The notes: generated by a model from the letters alone, not told the origin. A stretch of DNA of 64,000 nt from Bacteroidales bacterium (GCA_017962235.1 JAGCVS010000005.1:62001-126000); one strand, 5' to 3'; positions 35,680 to 44,868 are shown, counted from the first letter of the stretch. Made by a program: numbers and translations.

Positions 35680-37862
35680 AAAACGTAGACAACAATAGAA
35701 AATCGTATCTGCGTCGGTCCACATGGGCCGGCCTGATGCTTGTGCTTGTCGCCGGGCTTACGCTTGCAGCCACCTCTCTTATCCAGTACTACTATTCCAA
35801 GAAAGGGATTGTGGCGGAGGCTACCAAACGGGCAGAAACCCAGCTGGAGGCCACACGGTACAGGGTTATGGATGTGATAGACCAGACCGAGGCGGCGGTA
35901 CGCAACAGCCTCTGGATTGCACAGTGGTGCCTGGATGTTCCCGACAGCCTCTCCCGCGTATGCCAACGCGTGGTTGAGGGCAACCCGGTTGTAGTGGGCT
36001 CTACAGTGGCTCTTGTACCGGGGCACAGCCGCCGGTATCCGCTCTACGCCCCGTATGTCTGCCGGGAAGCCGACACAATCGCCTTCAAGACTCTGGCCAC
36101 GGCAGATTATGACTACCCTTCCCAGGAATGGTTTGTAAAACCGCTTGAGACCGGAAGCGGCTACTGGTCTGAACCCTATATAGACGAAGGCGGCGGCGAA
36201 ATATTGATGACCACATATTCCGAACCCGTCAGCGACAGATATGGCAGGCAGGCTGCAGTCATTACCGGAGACATCTCCCTGGAATGGCTTGCAGACTTCA
36301 CCGGACACATTGATATTTACCCAAACGCCATCTGCCTGATGACAAGCCGCACCGGACACCTGATGATGAGCCCGGAACAGGACCAGGCGCTGCAGCAGTC
36401 TGTCGCAGAAGGTGTTGACGTATTCCGTGAAAGCGAAGAATTCAAACAATTGCAGCAGGCAATGTTGAGTGGCGAATCGGGCAACGCGGTGTTGACTGCC
36501 GGAAAAATAAAGCGTTTTACATTCTATGCCCCCATTGAGCGCACAGGATGGTTTATGTGCATCGTGATTCCCGAAGATGACATCTTTGGGAGTATCCGCA
36601 AAACCGACCGTATAGTCAAGTTGCTTCAGGCCCTGGGTCTGCTTATGCTGATTCTGATTCTCCAGGCCCTGGTCCGCAGCCAGTCCAAATACAGGACTCT
36701 TAACAAGAACAAGGAAAAGATAGAGAACGAGCTTCACATTGCGAGCTCCATCCAGATGTCCATGATTCCCCAGGTATTCCCTCCCTTCCCGGAGAGGCAC
36801 GACCTGGACATCGCCGCGGATATCGTCCCCGCCAAAGAGGTGGGCGGTGACCTGTACGACTATTTCATCCGTGACGAGAAGTTCTTCTTCTGCCTGGGAG
36901 ACGTGAGTGGGAAAGGCATTCCGGCATCACTGGTGATGGCGGTGACCCGCAGCATGTTCCGCACCCTCTCCGCCCACGAAGACAGCCCCAGCGTTATACT
37001 GTCCAACCTCAACAACAGTCTGGCCGCCGCCAATGAGACCGACATGTTCGTGACCTTCTTCTTGGGTGTGCTGAACCTCACCGACGGCCATCTGACATAC
37101 TGCAACGCCGGCCATAATCCCCCCATGATCCTCACCGATTCCATCGTGACCCTGCCGGTGGAGGCCAATCTCCCGCTGGGTGTGCTCAAGGGGATGGATT
37201 TTGTTGAACAGGAGGTACAGATGCATTACGACGATGCATTGTTCCTGTATACCGACGGCCTCTCGGAGGCGGAGAACCTTGCGCATGAGCAGTTTGGCGT
37301 ATATCGGATAGAGGCCGCCCTCCACGGGCGCAAGAATGCCTTTGACCATCTGAAGAACATGCAGAAGCATGTCACCGACTTTGTGGGGAACGCTCCCCAG
37401 AGCGACGATTTGACAATGCTGTTCCTCCACTATCTGGGATGCGAGACAACCGCTTCAGAGCACAGGATTACGCTGGATAACGAAGTATCTCAGATTTCGC
37501 GTCTGGCCAGTTTCATGGATGACGTCTGCGAAAACACCGGCCTGGATAGCGGTGTTGCCATGAACCTCAACCTGGCCATAGAAGAGGCGGTGACAAACGT
37601 CGTGCTCTATGCTTATCCAAAGGGGACCCACGGTACCGTGGATATCACCGCAGTCAAAAACGACGGCTCCCTTGAATTCACTATCACAGACGGCGGCGTT
37701 CCGTTTGACCCTACTGCCGCCCCGGAGCCCGACATAAGCGCATCGGTGGAAGACCGCCCGATTGGAGGTCTCGGCATCCATCTGGTGCGGACAATCATGG
37801 ACAAAGTTTCATACGAATATAAAGACGGCAAGAATATCCTTACCCTGATCAAAAACCTGTAA
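35676..37862 (+). CDS. Membrane sensor PP2C (SpoIIE/RsbU) phosphatase fused to an RsbW-like kinase domain
   Basis: 728 aa. TM1 is at about 16-38, an extracytoplasmic Cache-like sensor at about 40-312 (SQEWFVKPLETGSGYWSEPYID), TM2 at about 314-333, a SpoIIE-type PP2C domain at about 350-588 (AKEVGGDLYDYF, LGDVSGKGIPASLVMA, NAGHNPP, LFLYTDGLSEA, QSDDLTMLFL) and a HATPase_c_2 domain at about 600-728 (NLAIEEAVTNVVLYAYP, DGGVPFDP, GGLGIHLVRTIMD). In known partner-switch systems the phosphatase and kinase are usually separate proteins acting on a STAS protein. Here both are in one chain, and the probable STAS substrate is encoded 5 bp downstream. Confidence 0.92.
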   Translation: MKNVDNNRKSYLRRSTWAGLMLVLVAGLTLAATSLIQYYYSKKGIVAEATKRAETQLEATRYRVMDVIDQTEAAVRNSLWIAQWCLDVPDSLSRVCQRVVEGNPVVVGSTVALVPGHSRRYPLYAPYVCREADTIAFKTLATADYDYPSQEWFVKPLETGSGYWSEPYIDEGGGEILMTTYSEPVSDRYGRQAAVITGDISLEWLADFTGHIDIYPNAICLMTSRTGHLMMSPEQDQALQQSVAEGVDVFRESEEFKQLQQAMLSGESGNAVLTAGKIKRFTFYAPIERTGWFMCIVIPEDDIFGSIRKTDRIVKLLQALGLLMLILILQALVRSQSKYRTLNKNKEKIENELHIASSIQMSMIPQVFPPFPERHDLDIAADIVPAKEVGGDLYDYFIRDEKFFFCLGDVSGKGIPASLVMAVTRSMFRTLSAHEDSPSVILSNLNNSLAAANETDMFVTFFLGVLNLTDGHLTYCNAGHNPPMILTDSIVTLPVEANLPLGVLKGMDFVEQEVQMHYDDALFLYTDGLSEAENLAHEQFGVYRIEAALHGRKNAFDHLKNMQKHVTDFVGNAPQSDDLTMLFLHYLGCETTASEHRITLDNEVSQISRLASFMDDVCENTGLDSGVAMNLNLAIEEAVTNVVLYAYPKGTHGTVDITAVKNDGSLEFTITDGGVPFDPTAAPEPDISASVEDRPIGGLGIHLVRTIMDKVSYEYKDGKNILTLIKNL

Positions 37863-37867
37863 AAGAT

Positions 37868-38170
37868 ATGGAAGTCATTATTTCTAAAGAGAACAAGTTA
37901 GTTACAGCCGCACTTGTGGGCCGGCTTGACACTCCCGCATCCCAGGAGATTGCACCGCAGATTGAAAGTCTCAAGGCCGATGCTGCCGGGACCATCGTTC
38001 TGGACTGCAGCCAGTTGAGTTATATTTCCAGCTCCGGCCTCAGGATTTTCCTGTCGCTGCGCAAAGCCGCTGCAGAGAAAGGCGGGAAAGTGATTGTACG
38101 CAACATCAGCAATGAGATCCGCAGTGTGTTCATGATGACCGGATTCCTCAACCTCTTTGAGATTCAATGA
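37868..38170 (+). CDS. STAS-domain anti-sigma-factor-antagonist-like protein
   Basis: 100 aa, a single STAS domain of the SpoIIAA/RsbV type. The phosphoacceptor segment reads LSYISSSGLRIFL, with S55 the likely site; the residue before it is serine where SpoIIAA has aspartate. It starts right after the PP2C/HATPase gene and overlaps the antiporter gene by 4 bp. It is expected to be phosphorylated by the HATPase and dephosphorylated by the PP2C part of the upstream protein. The final target is not in the window; no sigma factor is seen. Confidence 0.92.
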   Translation: MEVIISKENKLVTAALVGRLDTPASQEIAPQIESLKADAAGTIVLDCSQLSYISSSGLRIFLSLRKAAAEKGGKVIVRNISNEIRSVFMMTGFLNLFEIQ

Positions 38171-39654
38171 TTCCGCTCTCTCTCTTCTCGGTGAGTCTGC
38201 TGTCGGAGCACCTGCTCCTGCTGCTGTCCATACTGATCTTCGCAGCTATCCTGGTGATGAAAGTGGGGACCCGCTTTGGCGTACCGTCCCTGCTGCTTTT
38301 CCTTATCCTAGGTATGGTTGCAGGGGCCGACGGACTCGGTCTACATTTCGAGGACTACAGGGGCGCCGAGGAGATTGGGCATTTCGCCCTCACAATCATC
38401 CTGTTCACAGCAGGTCTGGAGACATCGTTCAAGCAGACACGGCCGGTAGTAAGGCATGGAGTCCTGCTCTCTACGCTGGGAGTGCTGCTCACAGTACTCT
38501 TTACCGGAGTATTCATCTATTTGATACTTGGCAAGCTGTACGGAGCGCCCATACTCGGTTGCTTTTTGCTGGCCGCAATCATGGGCTCCACCGATTCCGC
38601 ATCGGTATTCTCAATCCTGCATGGCAAGCGGATGCATCTCAGGGAGAACCTGGGCCCCATGCTGGAGCTCGAGTCCGGTAGCAACGACCCCATGGCATAC
38701 ACTCTGACCATTATCCTGGCCCAGATTGTTGCATCTTCAAACGCCGCCACGGAACCTGCCGGATCAATGATTCTTTCAGGATTGGGGATACTTGCGCTGC
38801 AAATCGTCGTAGGCCTGATTATCGGTATCATTGTGGGATATTCCGCCACCTGGTTCCTGAACAGAGTCAAGCTACCCGGCACCTCCCTGTATTCTATATT
38901 GATTCTCAGCATAGGGTTCTTTGCCAACGGCATCGCCGGTATTTTGCACGGTAACGGTCTGCTGGCGCTTTACATAGTCGCCATCATTATCGGCAACAGA
39001 ACCAAACTGCCCGGCAGAAAAGAGATTCTCAGCTTCTTTGACGGAATGACCTGGCTCATGCAACTGGTGATGTTCCTGATGCTGGGTCTGCTGGCACGGC
39101 CGTCACAGATGCTGCAGTGGCTGCTGCCCGCGCTCCTGATAGGTGTGCTCATGATGTTTGTGGCGCGGCCCGCCAGCGTATTGCTGTGCCTGCTCCCCTT
39201 CAGAAAGCTTTCATTCAGGGCCAAGATATTCACCTCATGGGTCGGTCTGAAAGGTGCCGGTCCCATCCTCTTTGCACTCACCCCGGTACTCGCAGGACTG
39301 CAAGACGCCTCCGAGATGTTCAACATAGTGTTCATTATAACCCTGTTCTCTCTGCTGGTTCAGGGCATGACCCTGGACCCCATGGCCCGCTGGCTGCGCC
39401 TCAGCTACAGTGAAGACCCCATTGCGGAGACATTCGGCATGGAGATTCCGGATGAGATGGGCCTGCTGCGCGACCATACGGTTTGTGCAGAAGACCTGGA
39501 ACGGGGGGCAACCCTGCGCGATATGAACCTGCCCCACGGCATCCGGGTCATTATGGTGCGGCGCGGCGACAAGTTCCTTGTCCCGCACGGGAGCATGGCC
39601 CTGCACGAAGGCGACCGACTGGTTATTTTAATGGGAGAATCCGATGATGAATAA
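38167..39654 (+). CDS. Potassium/proton antiporter with C-terminal TrkA-C domain (NhaP2/CvrA-like)
   Basis: 495 aa. About twelve TM helices occupy residues 10-390 (for example VPSLLLFLILGMVAGADG, AIMGSTDSASVFSIL, ELESGSNDPMAYTLTIIL with the conserved acidic ion site). A cytoplasmic TrkA-C domain follows near 410-490 (CAEDLERGATLRDMNLPHGIRVIMVRRGDKFLVPHGSM). This is the CPA1 NhaP2/CvrA arrangement, which exchanges K+ for H+. TrkA-C domains bind nucleotides. Overlaps the STAS gene by 4 bp and the VanX gene by 11 bp. Confidence 0.9.
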   Translation: MIPLSLFSVSLLSEHLLLLLSILIFAAILVMKVGTRFGVPSLLLFLILGMVAGADGLGLHFEDYRGAEEIGHFALTIILFTAGLETSFKQTRPVVRHGVLLSTLGVLLTVLFTGVFIYLILGKLYGAPILGCFLLAAIMGSTDSASVFSILHGKRMHLRENLGPMLELESGSNDPMAYTLTIILAQIVASSNAATEPAGSMILSGLGILALQIVVGLIIGIIVGYSATWFLNRVKLPGTSLYSILILSIGFFANGIAGILHGNGLLALYIVAIIIGNRTKLPGRKEILSFFDGMTWLMQLVMFLMLGLLARPSQMLQWLLPALLIGVLMMFVARPASVLLCLLPFRKLSFRAKIFTSWVGLKGAGPILFALTPVLAGLQDASEMFNIVFIITLFSLLVQGMTLDPMARWLRLSYSEDPIAETFGMEIPDEMGLLRDHTVCAEDLERGATLRDMNLPHGIRVIMVRRGDKFLVPHGSMALHEGDRLVILMGESDDE

Positions 39655-40414
39655 GATAAAAACCGCAGCTTTGCTGCTGATATGCTGCTGCGCCATTGCT
39701 GCGGGCTGCAAATGCAAAAGCTCAGAGGACAAGGCCTTTGAAAAGGCATTCGTTACAATAACGGACGTTGTCCCCGACGCGATACTGGAAATCCGCTATT
39801 TCTGCACCTACAACTTTGTGGGAGAACGCATAGACGGCTATCTGGAGCCCACCGCCCTGCTCACCCGCGAAGCTGCCGACTCCCTGAAGGCCGTGAGCGA
39901 CGATTTGATTTCGCAGGGATACCGCATCAAAATCTTTGATGCATACCGCCCCCAGTGCGCCGTGGACCACTTTGTCCACTGGGCCGCAAACGTTCCCGAC
40001 ACCCTTATGAGGAGATACTTCTATCCCGACGTAGACAAGAGCCGACTCTTCGAACTTGAATACATCATGGCAAAGAGCGGCCATACCCGCGGCTCCACCG
40101 TGGACCTGACCCTGTTTGACATGAATCTGGAACGCGACGTAGACATGGGCTGCACCTTTGACTGGTTTGGAGTGGAGAGCCACCCCGACTTCTGCGGCAA
40201 CCCCGACACCGGCGAATTTACCGGCGACAACAGCGCCAGCCCCCAGGGACGCAGCATAACCGAAGAACAATTCAACAACCGCCTGATACTGCGCCGCGCC
40301 ATGGTGCGTCACGGCTTCAAGACCATCGACAGCGAGTGGTGGCACTTCACCCTCAAGGACGAACCCTACCCCGACACATATTTCAATTACCCCGTAAAGC
40401 AAATCAAGCAATAA
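39644..40414 (+). CDS. VanX/DdpX-like D-Ala-D-Ala dipeptidase lipoprotein
   Basis: 256 aa. The lipoprotein signal ends in AAGCKC. The zinc peptidase signatures are AKSGHTRGSTVDLTLF (SxHxxGxxxD) and DSEWWHFTL (ExxWH), with the arginine in FDAYRPQCAV. It should cleave D-Ala-D-Ala in the periplasm, releasing D-Ala for reuse. No vanH/vanA or D-lactate ligase is nearby, so a recycling role is more likely than resistance. Its start lies inside the antiporter gene. Confidence 0.9.
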   Translation: MMNKIKTAALLLICCCAIAAGCKCKSSEDKAFEKAFVTITDVVPDAILEIRYFCTYNFVGERIDGYLEPTALLTREAADSLKAVSDDLISQGYRIKIFDAYRPQCAVDHFVHWAANVPDTLMRRYFYPDVDKSRLFELEYIMAKSGHTRGSTVDLTLFDMNLERDVDMGCTFDWFGVESHPDFCGNPDTGEFTGDNSASPQGRSITEEQFNNRLILRRAMVRHGFKTIDSEWWHFTLKDEPYPDTYFNYPVKQIKQ

Positions 40415-40423
40415 CCGACACTA

Positions 40424-41314
40424 ATGAAAAAGATATCCTGCATACTGTTCACCACCGCACTTGCAGCTTCGCTGCTTTGTTCCTGCGAAGGCATCAAGAA
40501 ACAGCTGCCCACAAAGACATGGGCTTTCAGCGACACCACCGCACATTCTTCACTTTCATGCGATGTTGAGCTCCCATCAGCTTCAGACAAGGCCTCCAGT
40601 GCTATCCGCGAGGAGCTTATGGCAGTTTTGGACGGCCAGCTGAGCCATATCTCCTCCTATGAACAGGAGCCGCAGTTCGAGCCCTATGCCGGCGATAAAG
40701 GCGATATAGATGCATATATAAAGTATTATTACGATAACGCCCTGGCCTCCATCGCCCGCCTTTCAGACGAGGATGCGAGCGAACGCGAAGGTTACATGCG
40801 TGAAGACGGCGAAATGTCAGAAGAGGAGATTGAGGAGCTTCTGGCCAGCATGCCGGGCTGGGAGTATGAATTCTCCCTGAGCAAGATTGCCGACACCGCC
40901 AAATACGCGGTGTTCCAGTCGCAGAATTACATCTACATGGGCGGCGCTCACGGCGGCATCACCGGCGAGGGCTGCATCTCGTTTGATAAATCTGACGGCA
41001 GCAGGATTGCACAGTTCCTGGACCCCGACTGTGAAGAAGATCTGCAGCCGGCCATACGCGAAGGTCTATGCGATTATCTCTCAGAATGCGGCCTGGAGGT
41101 GGATGCCGACAGCATTGAAGAATATCTTCTTTTAGACGATGACATCATCCCGCTCCCGAGCTGGCAGCCCTACCCTTCTGCAGACGGGCTCGTGTTTGAA
41201 TATCAGCAATACGAGATAGCCCCCTACGCCATGGGCATGCCCTCTTTCACCATCCCTTACGAGAAGGTGGCGGCATATCTGACCCCGGAAGCAAAGAAGA
41301 TTCTGGGGCTTTAG
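40424..41314 (+). CDS. DUF3298-like lipoprotein
   Basis: 296 aa, lipobox SLLCSCEG. The mature part has an N-terminal strand-rich domain, an acidic stretch rich in Glu/Asp, then QSQNYIYMGGAHGGITGEGCISFDKSDGSRI and a C-terminal YEIAPYAMGMPSFTIPYEKVAAYLTPEA, the typical finish of DUF3298/RsiV-like proteins. RsiV is an anti-sigma factor that binds lysozyme, but this protein lacks a cytoplasmic anti-sigma part, so only the fold is shared. Last gene of the chain that begins at 33180 or earlier. Confidence 0.8.
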   Translation: MKKISCILFTTALAASLLCSCEGIKKQLPTKTWAFSDTTAHSSLSCDVELPSASDKASSAIREELMAVLDGQLSHISSYEQEPQFEPYAGDKGDIDAYIKYYYDNALASIARLSDEDASEREGYMREDGEMSEEEIEELLASMPGWEYEFSLSKIADTAKYAVFQSQNYIYMGGAHGGITGEGCISFDKSDGSRIAQFLDPDCEEDLQPAIREGLCDYLSECGLEVDADSIEEYLLLDDDIIPLPSWQPYPSADGLVFEYQQYEIAPYAMGMPSFTIPYEKVAAYLTPEAKKILGL

Positions 41315-41359
41315 AATTATTTTTTGTAAAACCTCCGCCAGAACGCCGCATAGGCGTTT

Positions 41360-41396
41360 TGTTGATAACTTCGTTGAAAACTTCCATTTTTCAACA
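41360..41396 (+). promoter_or_regulatory. Three DnaA-box-like sites upstream of nrdD
   Basis: Minus-strand TTATCAACA (41360-41368), minus-strand TTTTCAACG (41372-41380) and plus-strand TTTTCAACA (41388-41396) differ from the DnaA box TTATCCACA by one to three bases. They lie in the 217-bp gap before nrdD. Binding is not established; this is pattern recognition only. Confidence 0.4.
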
Positions 41397-41531
41397 TCGA
41401 TTCGAGGGGAGAGTTTTTGCAATTTTACATCCGGAAAGAGAATGAAAGACGGGATGCCCCGGCAGCCCGCTTTCTTGTCTTTACATCTTGTACTCGACAA
41501 ATAGCTAATACTGTTTAACCTAGACGCGACT

Positions 41532-43733
41532 ATGGACGTTAGAAAGACCAACGGCACATACGAAGAATTCGACAACGAGAAATTAAAGAAAGGCATTCGC
41601 CAGGCCTACATGGCAACCGGGCAGCACTGCCCCGAAGAGGTAGTGGTCTCCATCACAGACAACCTTTATATATACGACAAAATCTCCAGCCAGGAGATCC
41701 GCCGCCAGGTGGTGGAATCACTGATGTCCATCAACAAGAAGGCAGCCCTCGAGTACATCGAGCGCTTTGATTCCGGCCTTGACCTGCGCAAGAAGCGCGA
41801 CTTTATCAAGGACTACATCAACGCCTCCAACGCCGCCACCGGGTCCAAGTTCGACGCCAACGCCAACATCACAAGAAAAAATATTGTCACTCTCGGACAG
41901 GAGCTCTACAAAGAGAACAACATCAAGCAGAACCGCTACATCATGCGCGACAAGATCAAGTCGCTCTACGGCCGCGAAATGGCCGACAGGTATGTAGCAG
42001 ACCTTGAGAGCCATGTCCTTTACAAGCACGACGAAAGCGGCACCCCCGGCTACCCATATTGCGTAGCCATCACCATGTACCCGTTCCTGGAGAGCGGTCT
42101 CAAAGAGCTGGGCGGAGTTTCCGTGGCTCCCACCGACCTCAAGAGCTTCTGCGGCGAGTTCATCAATCTGGTGTATTCGGTAAGTTCCCAGTTCATGGGC
42201 GCCGTTGCCACTCCGGAGTTTCTGATGTACTTTGACTACTTCCTCCGCAAGGATTATGGAGACGATTACCTTAGCAAGCTGGACACCGTTGTAGAGAACA
42301 ACCTCAAGCAGCGCACGCTGGTAAAGGTTATCGACAACTACTTCCAGCAGGTGGTTCACTCCATGAACATGCCCGCCGGCAACCGCGGCTACCAGACCGT
42401 GTTCTGGAACATCGGTTACTTTGACAAGCCCTATTTCGAGGGCGTGTTCGGCGACTTCCGCTTCCCCGACGGCACCGCCCCCATCTGGGAGACCCTCAGC
42501 TGGCTGCAGAAGCACTTCATGAACTGGTTCAACGAAGAGCGCAACCACTATGTGCTCACCTTCCCCGTGGAGACCATGGCCCTTCTCACCGACGGCGGAG
42601 ACGATTATGCAGACAAGGAGTATGCAGATTTCACCGCACGCATGTGGAGCAAGGGTCACAGCTTCTTCTGCTACATCTCCAACTCGCCCGACAGCCTCTC
42701 AAGCTGCTGCCGTCTGCGCAACGAGATCCAGAAGGAAGACGGTCACAACCACACCACCCACCAGTACTCCATGGGTACCGCATCGGTTGCCACCGGCTCC
42801 AAGAGCGTGATGACCATCAACCTCAACCGTCTGGTTCAGAACGCTGCCATCAAGTACTTCAAGAACGAGAAGCGCGTGGACATGAAGCGCGGCGTGGCCC
42901 TCACCATTGCAGAGTACGACCGAGAAAAGCTCTACCAGTACATCCGCGAGGAGGTTACAGACGAGACCGAGGCTGTACACAAGTACCAGACTGCTTTCAA
43001 CGAGATTATCAAGGACTTTTTGAAGGCCGATATGCTGGACGTATACCGCGCAGGTTTCATCACCATGAACAAGCAGTATCTCACCGTGGGCGTGAACGGC
43101 CTCACCGACGCCGCAGAGTTCCTGGGCCTGGAGATCTCCCCCAACAACGACTACAAGGACTTCGTGAACATGATGCTGGAAACCATCAACGTCTGCAACC
43201 GCAAGGACAAGACCAAAGACACCATGTTCAACACCGAGTTCGTTCCGGGAGAGAACCTCTCCGGCAAGAACTACAAGTGGGATGTCCGCGACGGCTATTT
43301 TGTATCGCCTCACCATAACATGTACAGCTCTTACTTCTACAATCCGGAGGATACCAACCTTTCCATGATTGACAAGTTCAAGATGCACGGCGAGGATTAT
43401 GTGAAGTATCTGGACGGTGGCAGCGCGCTGCACATGAACGTACAGGAGCACCTGAGCTTCGAGCAGTACCGTCAGCTGCTCAACGTGGCCGCACACTACG
43501 GCACCAACTACTTTACCTTCAACTGCCGCAACACCGTTTGCAACGACTGCGGCTACATTAGCAAGGATACTCTGGAGGTGTGCCCCAAGTGCGGCAGCAA
43601 GAATCTGGACTACCTCACCAGGGTCATCGGCTACCTCAAGAGGGTGTCATCTTTCAGCGAGATGCGCCAGACAGAGGCCAAGGCACGTTATTACAACCCC
43701 AGCGAAGTTCCCACTTCAATAGAGGAGAAATAG
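41532..43733 (+). CDS. nrdD: Anaerobic ribonucleoside-triphosphate reductase
   Basis: 733-aa class III reductase that makes dNTPs from NTPs by a glycyl radical. The N-terminal ATP-cone covers about residues 1-90 (VRKTNGTYEEFDNEKLKKGIRQAYMATGQ). The barrel has SCCRLRNEI and related segments. The C-terminus has the zinc site CNDCGYIS..CPKCG and the glycyl radical motif RVIGYL (G700). It requires NrdG, encoded 3 bp downstream, and works only without oxygen, so the organism can replicate anaerobically. The upstream gap carries DnaA-box-like sites. Confidence 0.97.
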   Translation: MDVRKTNGTYEEFDNEKLKKGIRQAYMATGQHCPEEVVVSITDNLYIYDKISSQEIRRQVVESLMSINKKAALEYIERFDSGLDLRKKRDFIKDYINASNAATGSKFDANANITRKNIVTLGQELYKENNIKQNRYIMRDKIKSLYGREMADRYVADLESHVLYKHDESGTPGYPYCVAITMYPFLESGLKELGGVSVAPTDLKSFCGEFINLVYSVSSQFMGAVATPEFLMYFDYFLRKDYGDDYLSKLDTVVENNLKQRTLVKVIDNYFQQVVHSMNMPAGNRGYQTVFWNIGYFDKPYFEGVFGDFRFPDGTAPIWETLSWLQKHFMNWFNEERNHYVLTFPVETMALLTDGGDDYADKEYADFTARMWSKGHSFFCYISNSPDSLSSCCRLRNEIQKEDGHNHTTHQYSMGTASVATGSKSVMTINLNRLVQNAAIKYFKNEKRVDMKRGVALTIAEYDREKLYQYIREEVTDETEAVHKYQTAFNEIIKDFLKADMLDVYRAGFITMNKQYLTVGVNGLTDAAEFLGLEISPNNDYKDFVNMMLETINVCNRKDKTKDTMFNTEFVPGENLSGKNYKWDVRDGYFVSPHHNMYSSYFYNPEDTNLSMIDKFKMHGEDYVKYLDGGSALHMNVQEHLSFEQYRQLLNVAAHYGTNYFTFNCRNTVCNDCGYISKDTLEVCPKCGSKNLDYLTRVIGYLKRVSSFSEMRQTEAKARYYNPSEVPTSIEEK

Positions 43734-43736
43734 ACC

Positions 43737-44225
43737 GTGATAAAATACGTTCCACAGGCGACATCTGTGGTTTTGGAAGAGATACCCGGCAAGGTATCTC
43801 TTGCCGTAGATGTCAGTAACTGCCCGATGCGCTGCCCGGGCTGCCACTCCCCGTTTCTCCAGACCAACGTGGGAGAGGAACTCACTACGGATATAATAGA
43901 CGAACTGCTGGCAGACAACTTTGGGGTGAACTGCTTCCTCTTTTTCGGCGAAGGACAGGACGATGCCTCTTTCCTGGACCTGGCGTGGCACATCCGCGAC
44001 AATCATCCCGACATAGAGGTGGCGCTTTATTCGGGCCGCAACGAGGTGCCAAACACCTACTGGCGTGTGTTCCACTACATCAAGCTGGGGCCCTACGTAG
44101 AAAAGCTGGGGCCACTGAACCACCGCACCACAAACCAGCGCCTCTTCAAGGTAGAAGGACACCGCCGCATAGATATCACGCACCTTATCTGGGAGCGCGG
44201 TATCGATCCGAATGTGAAAAGGTAG
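43737..44225 (+). CDS. nrdG: Anaerobic ribonucleotide reductase activating protein
   Basis: 162-aa radical SAM activase that installs the glycyl radical on NrdD. The cluster motif CPMRCPGC gives C29, C33 and C36, with D-V-S-N before it and a C-terminal region typical of the family (LFFGEGQDDASFLDLAWHIRD, VALYSGRNE). The start is GTG at 43737, preceded by GAGGAG near 43721, and is needed to keep the N-terminus. It follows nrdD by 3 bp. Confidence 0.95.
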   Translation: MIKYVPQATSVVLEEIPGKVSLAVDVSNCPMRCPGCHSPFLQTNVGEELTTDIIDELLADNFGVNCFLFFGEGQDDASFLDLAWHIRDNHPDIEVALYSGRNEVPNTYWRVFHYIKLGPYVEKLGPLNHRTTNQRLFKVEGHRRIDITHLIWERGIDPNVKR

Positions 44226-44238
44226 TAACGGGTATCTT

Positions 44239-44868
44239 TTAGCGAGTGAAATACACAGTATCGTCAGTAACGTCAAACATTCCGTCCTTGACGTGGAACT
44301 GTATAACTTTGCCTGTACTGTCGGTATAATGACCCTTCATTGTGAAATTGCCGGCAAGTACCTTTTCTCCCCTGGACCACTTGCGAATCTTTACAGTGGC
44401 TTCTGTAACGGTTGCATTGCGGCACTCCTGCTCCCTGTCAATCACAACCGGGGTGCTGGTATAACCCGGGCCTGACTCCGGTTCTCCTAAATGGGAGAGC
44501 TCGGGCAGATAAACATATTCGAAATCCATCTCAGGCTTGAACTGGGCGCCCTCTGCGGCCTCAGCCTGAGGAATGGAGAAAGACAACCAGTAGAAATCCC
44601 TGTGATTGAGCCTGGCTTCCACCACAATGCTCCCGCTCTCCGCATCCTCCTTGTATGTAGCCCACCGGCTGAGCGGGGCTTCAGAAGGGAAACCGCCGGA
44701 CGTTTTCTGATACACACCCTCTCCGTTAAACGTAAAAGAGAGTACATTCCTCCCCTCTGCAGTCTCTTCAAAGTAGATATCAGGATTCAACCGTCCGTCG
44801 CAGGCCGCGTTGAGAAACAACGCCATTGCCCCCACGAAGACACAAGCTAATCTTTTCATTTTCTTCAT
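44239..44868 (-). CDS. Lipoprotein of unknown function
   Basis: 209 aa. Signal with lipobox (FLNAACDG). The mature protein is predicted beta-sandwich, with an early RNVLSFTFNGEGVYQKT segment, a middle EARLNHRDFYWLSFSIPQ and an end FTMKGHYTDSTGKVIQFHVKDGMFDVT. It resembles small Bacteroidales lipoproteins that combine an N-terminal tail with a single beta domain, but I cannot name the family. Convergent with nrdG (13 bp apart). Confidence 0.8.
   Translation of the reverse strand: MKKMKRLACVFVGAMALFLNAACDGRLNPDIYFEETAEGRNVLSFTFNGEGVYQKTSGGFPSEAPLSRWATYKEDAESGSIVVEARLNHRDFYWLSFSIPQAEAAEGAQFKPEMDFEYVYLPELSHLGEPESGPGYTSTPVVIDREQECRNATVTEATVKIRKWSRGEKVLAGNFTMKGHYTDSTGKVIQFHVKDGMFDVTDDTVYFTR

Noticed and set aside
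35592-36800. 402-codon open frame on the minus strand
   Set aside because: Antisense to the PP2C/HATPase gene; no signal, TM or domain pattern.
39644-40414. Vancomycin resistance locus (VanX)
   Set aside because: No vanH, vanA/B, vanR or vanS homologue in the window; VanX-like dipeptidases also occur in cell-wall recycling.
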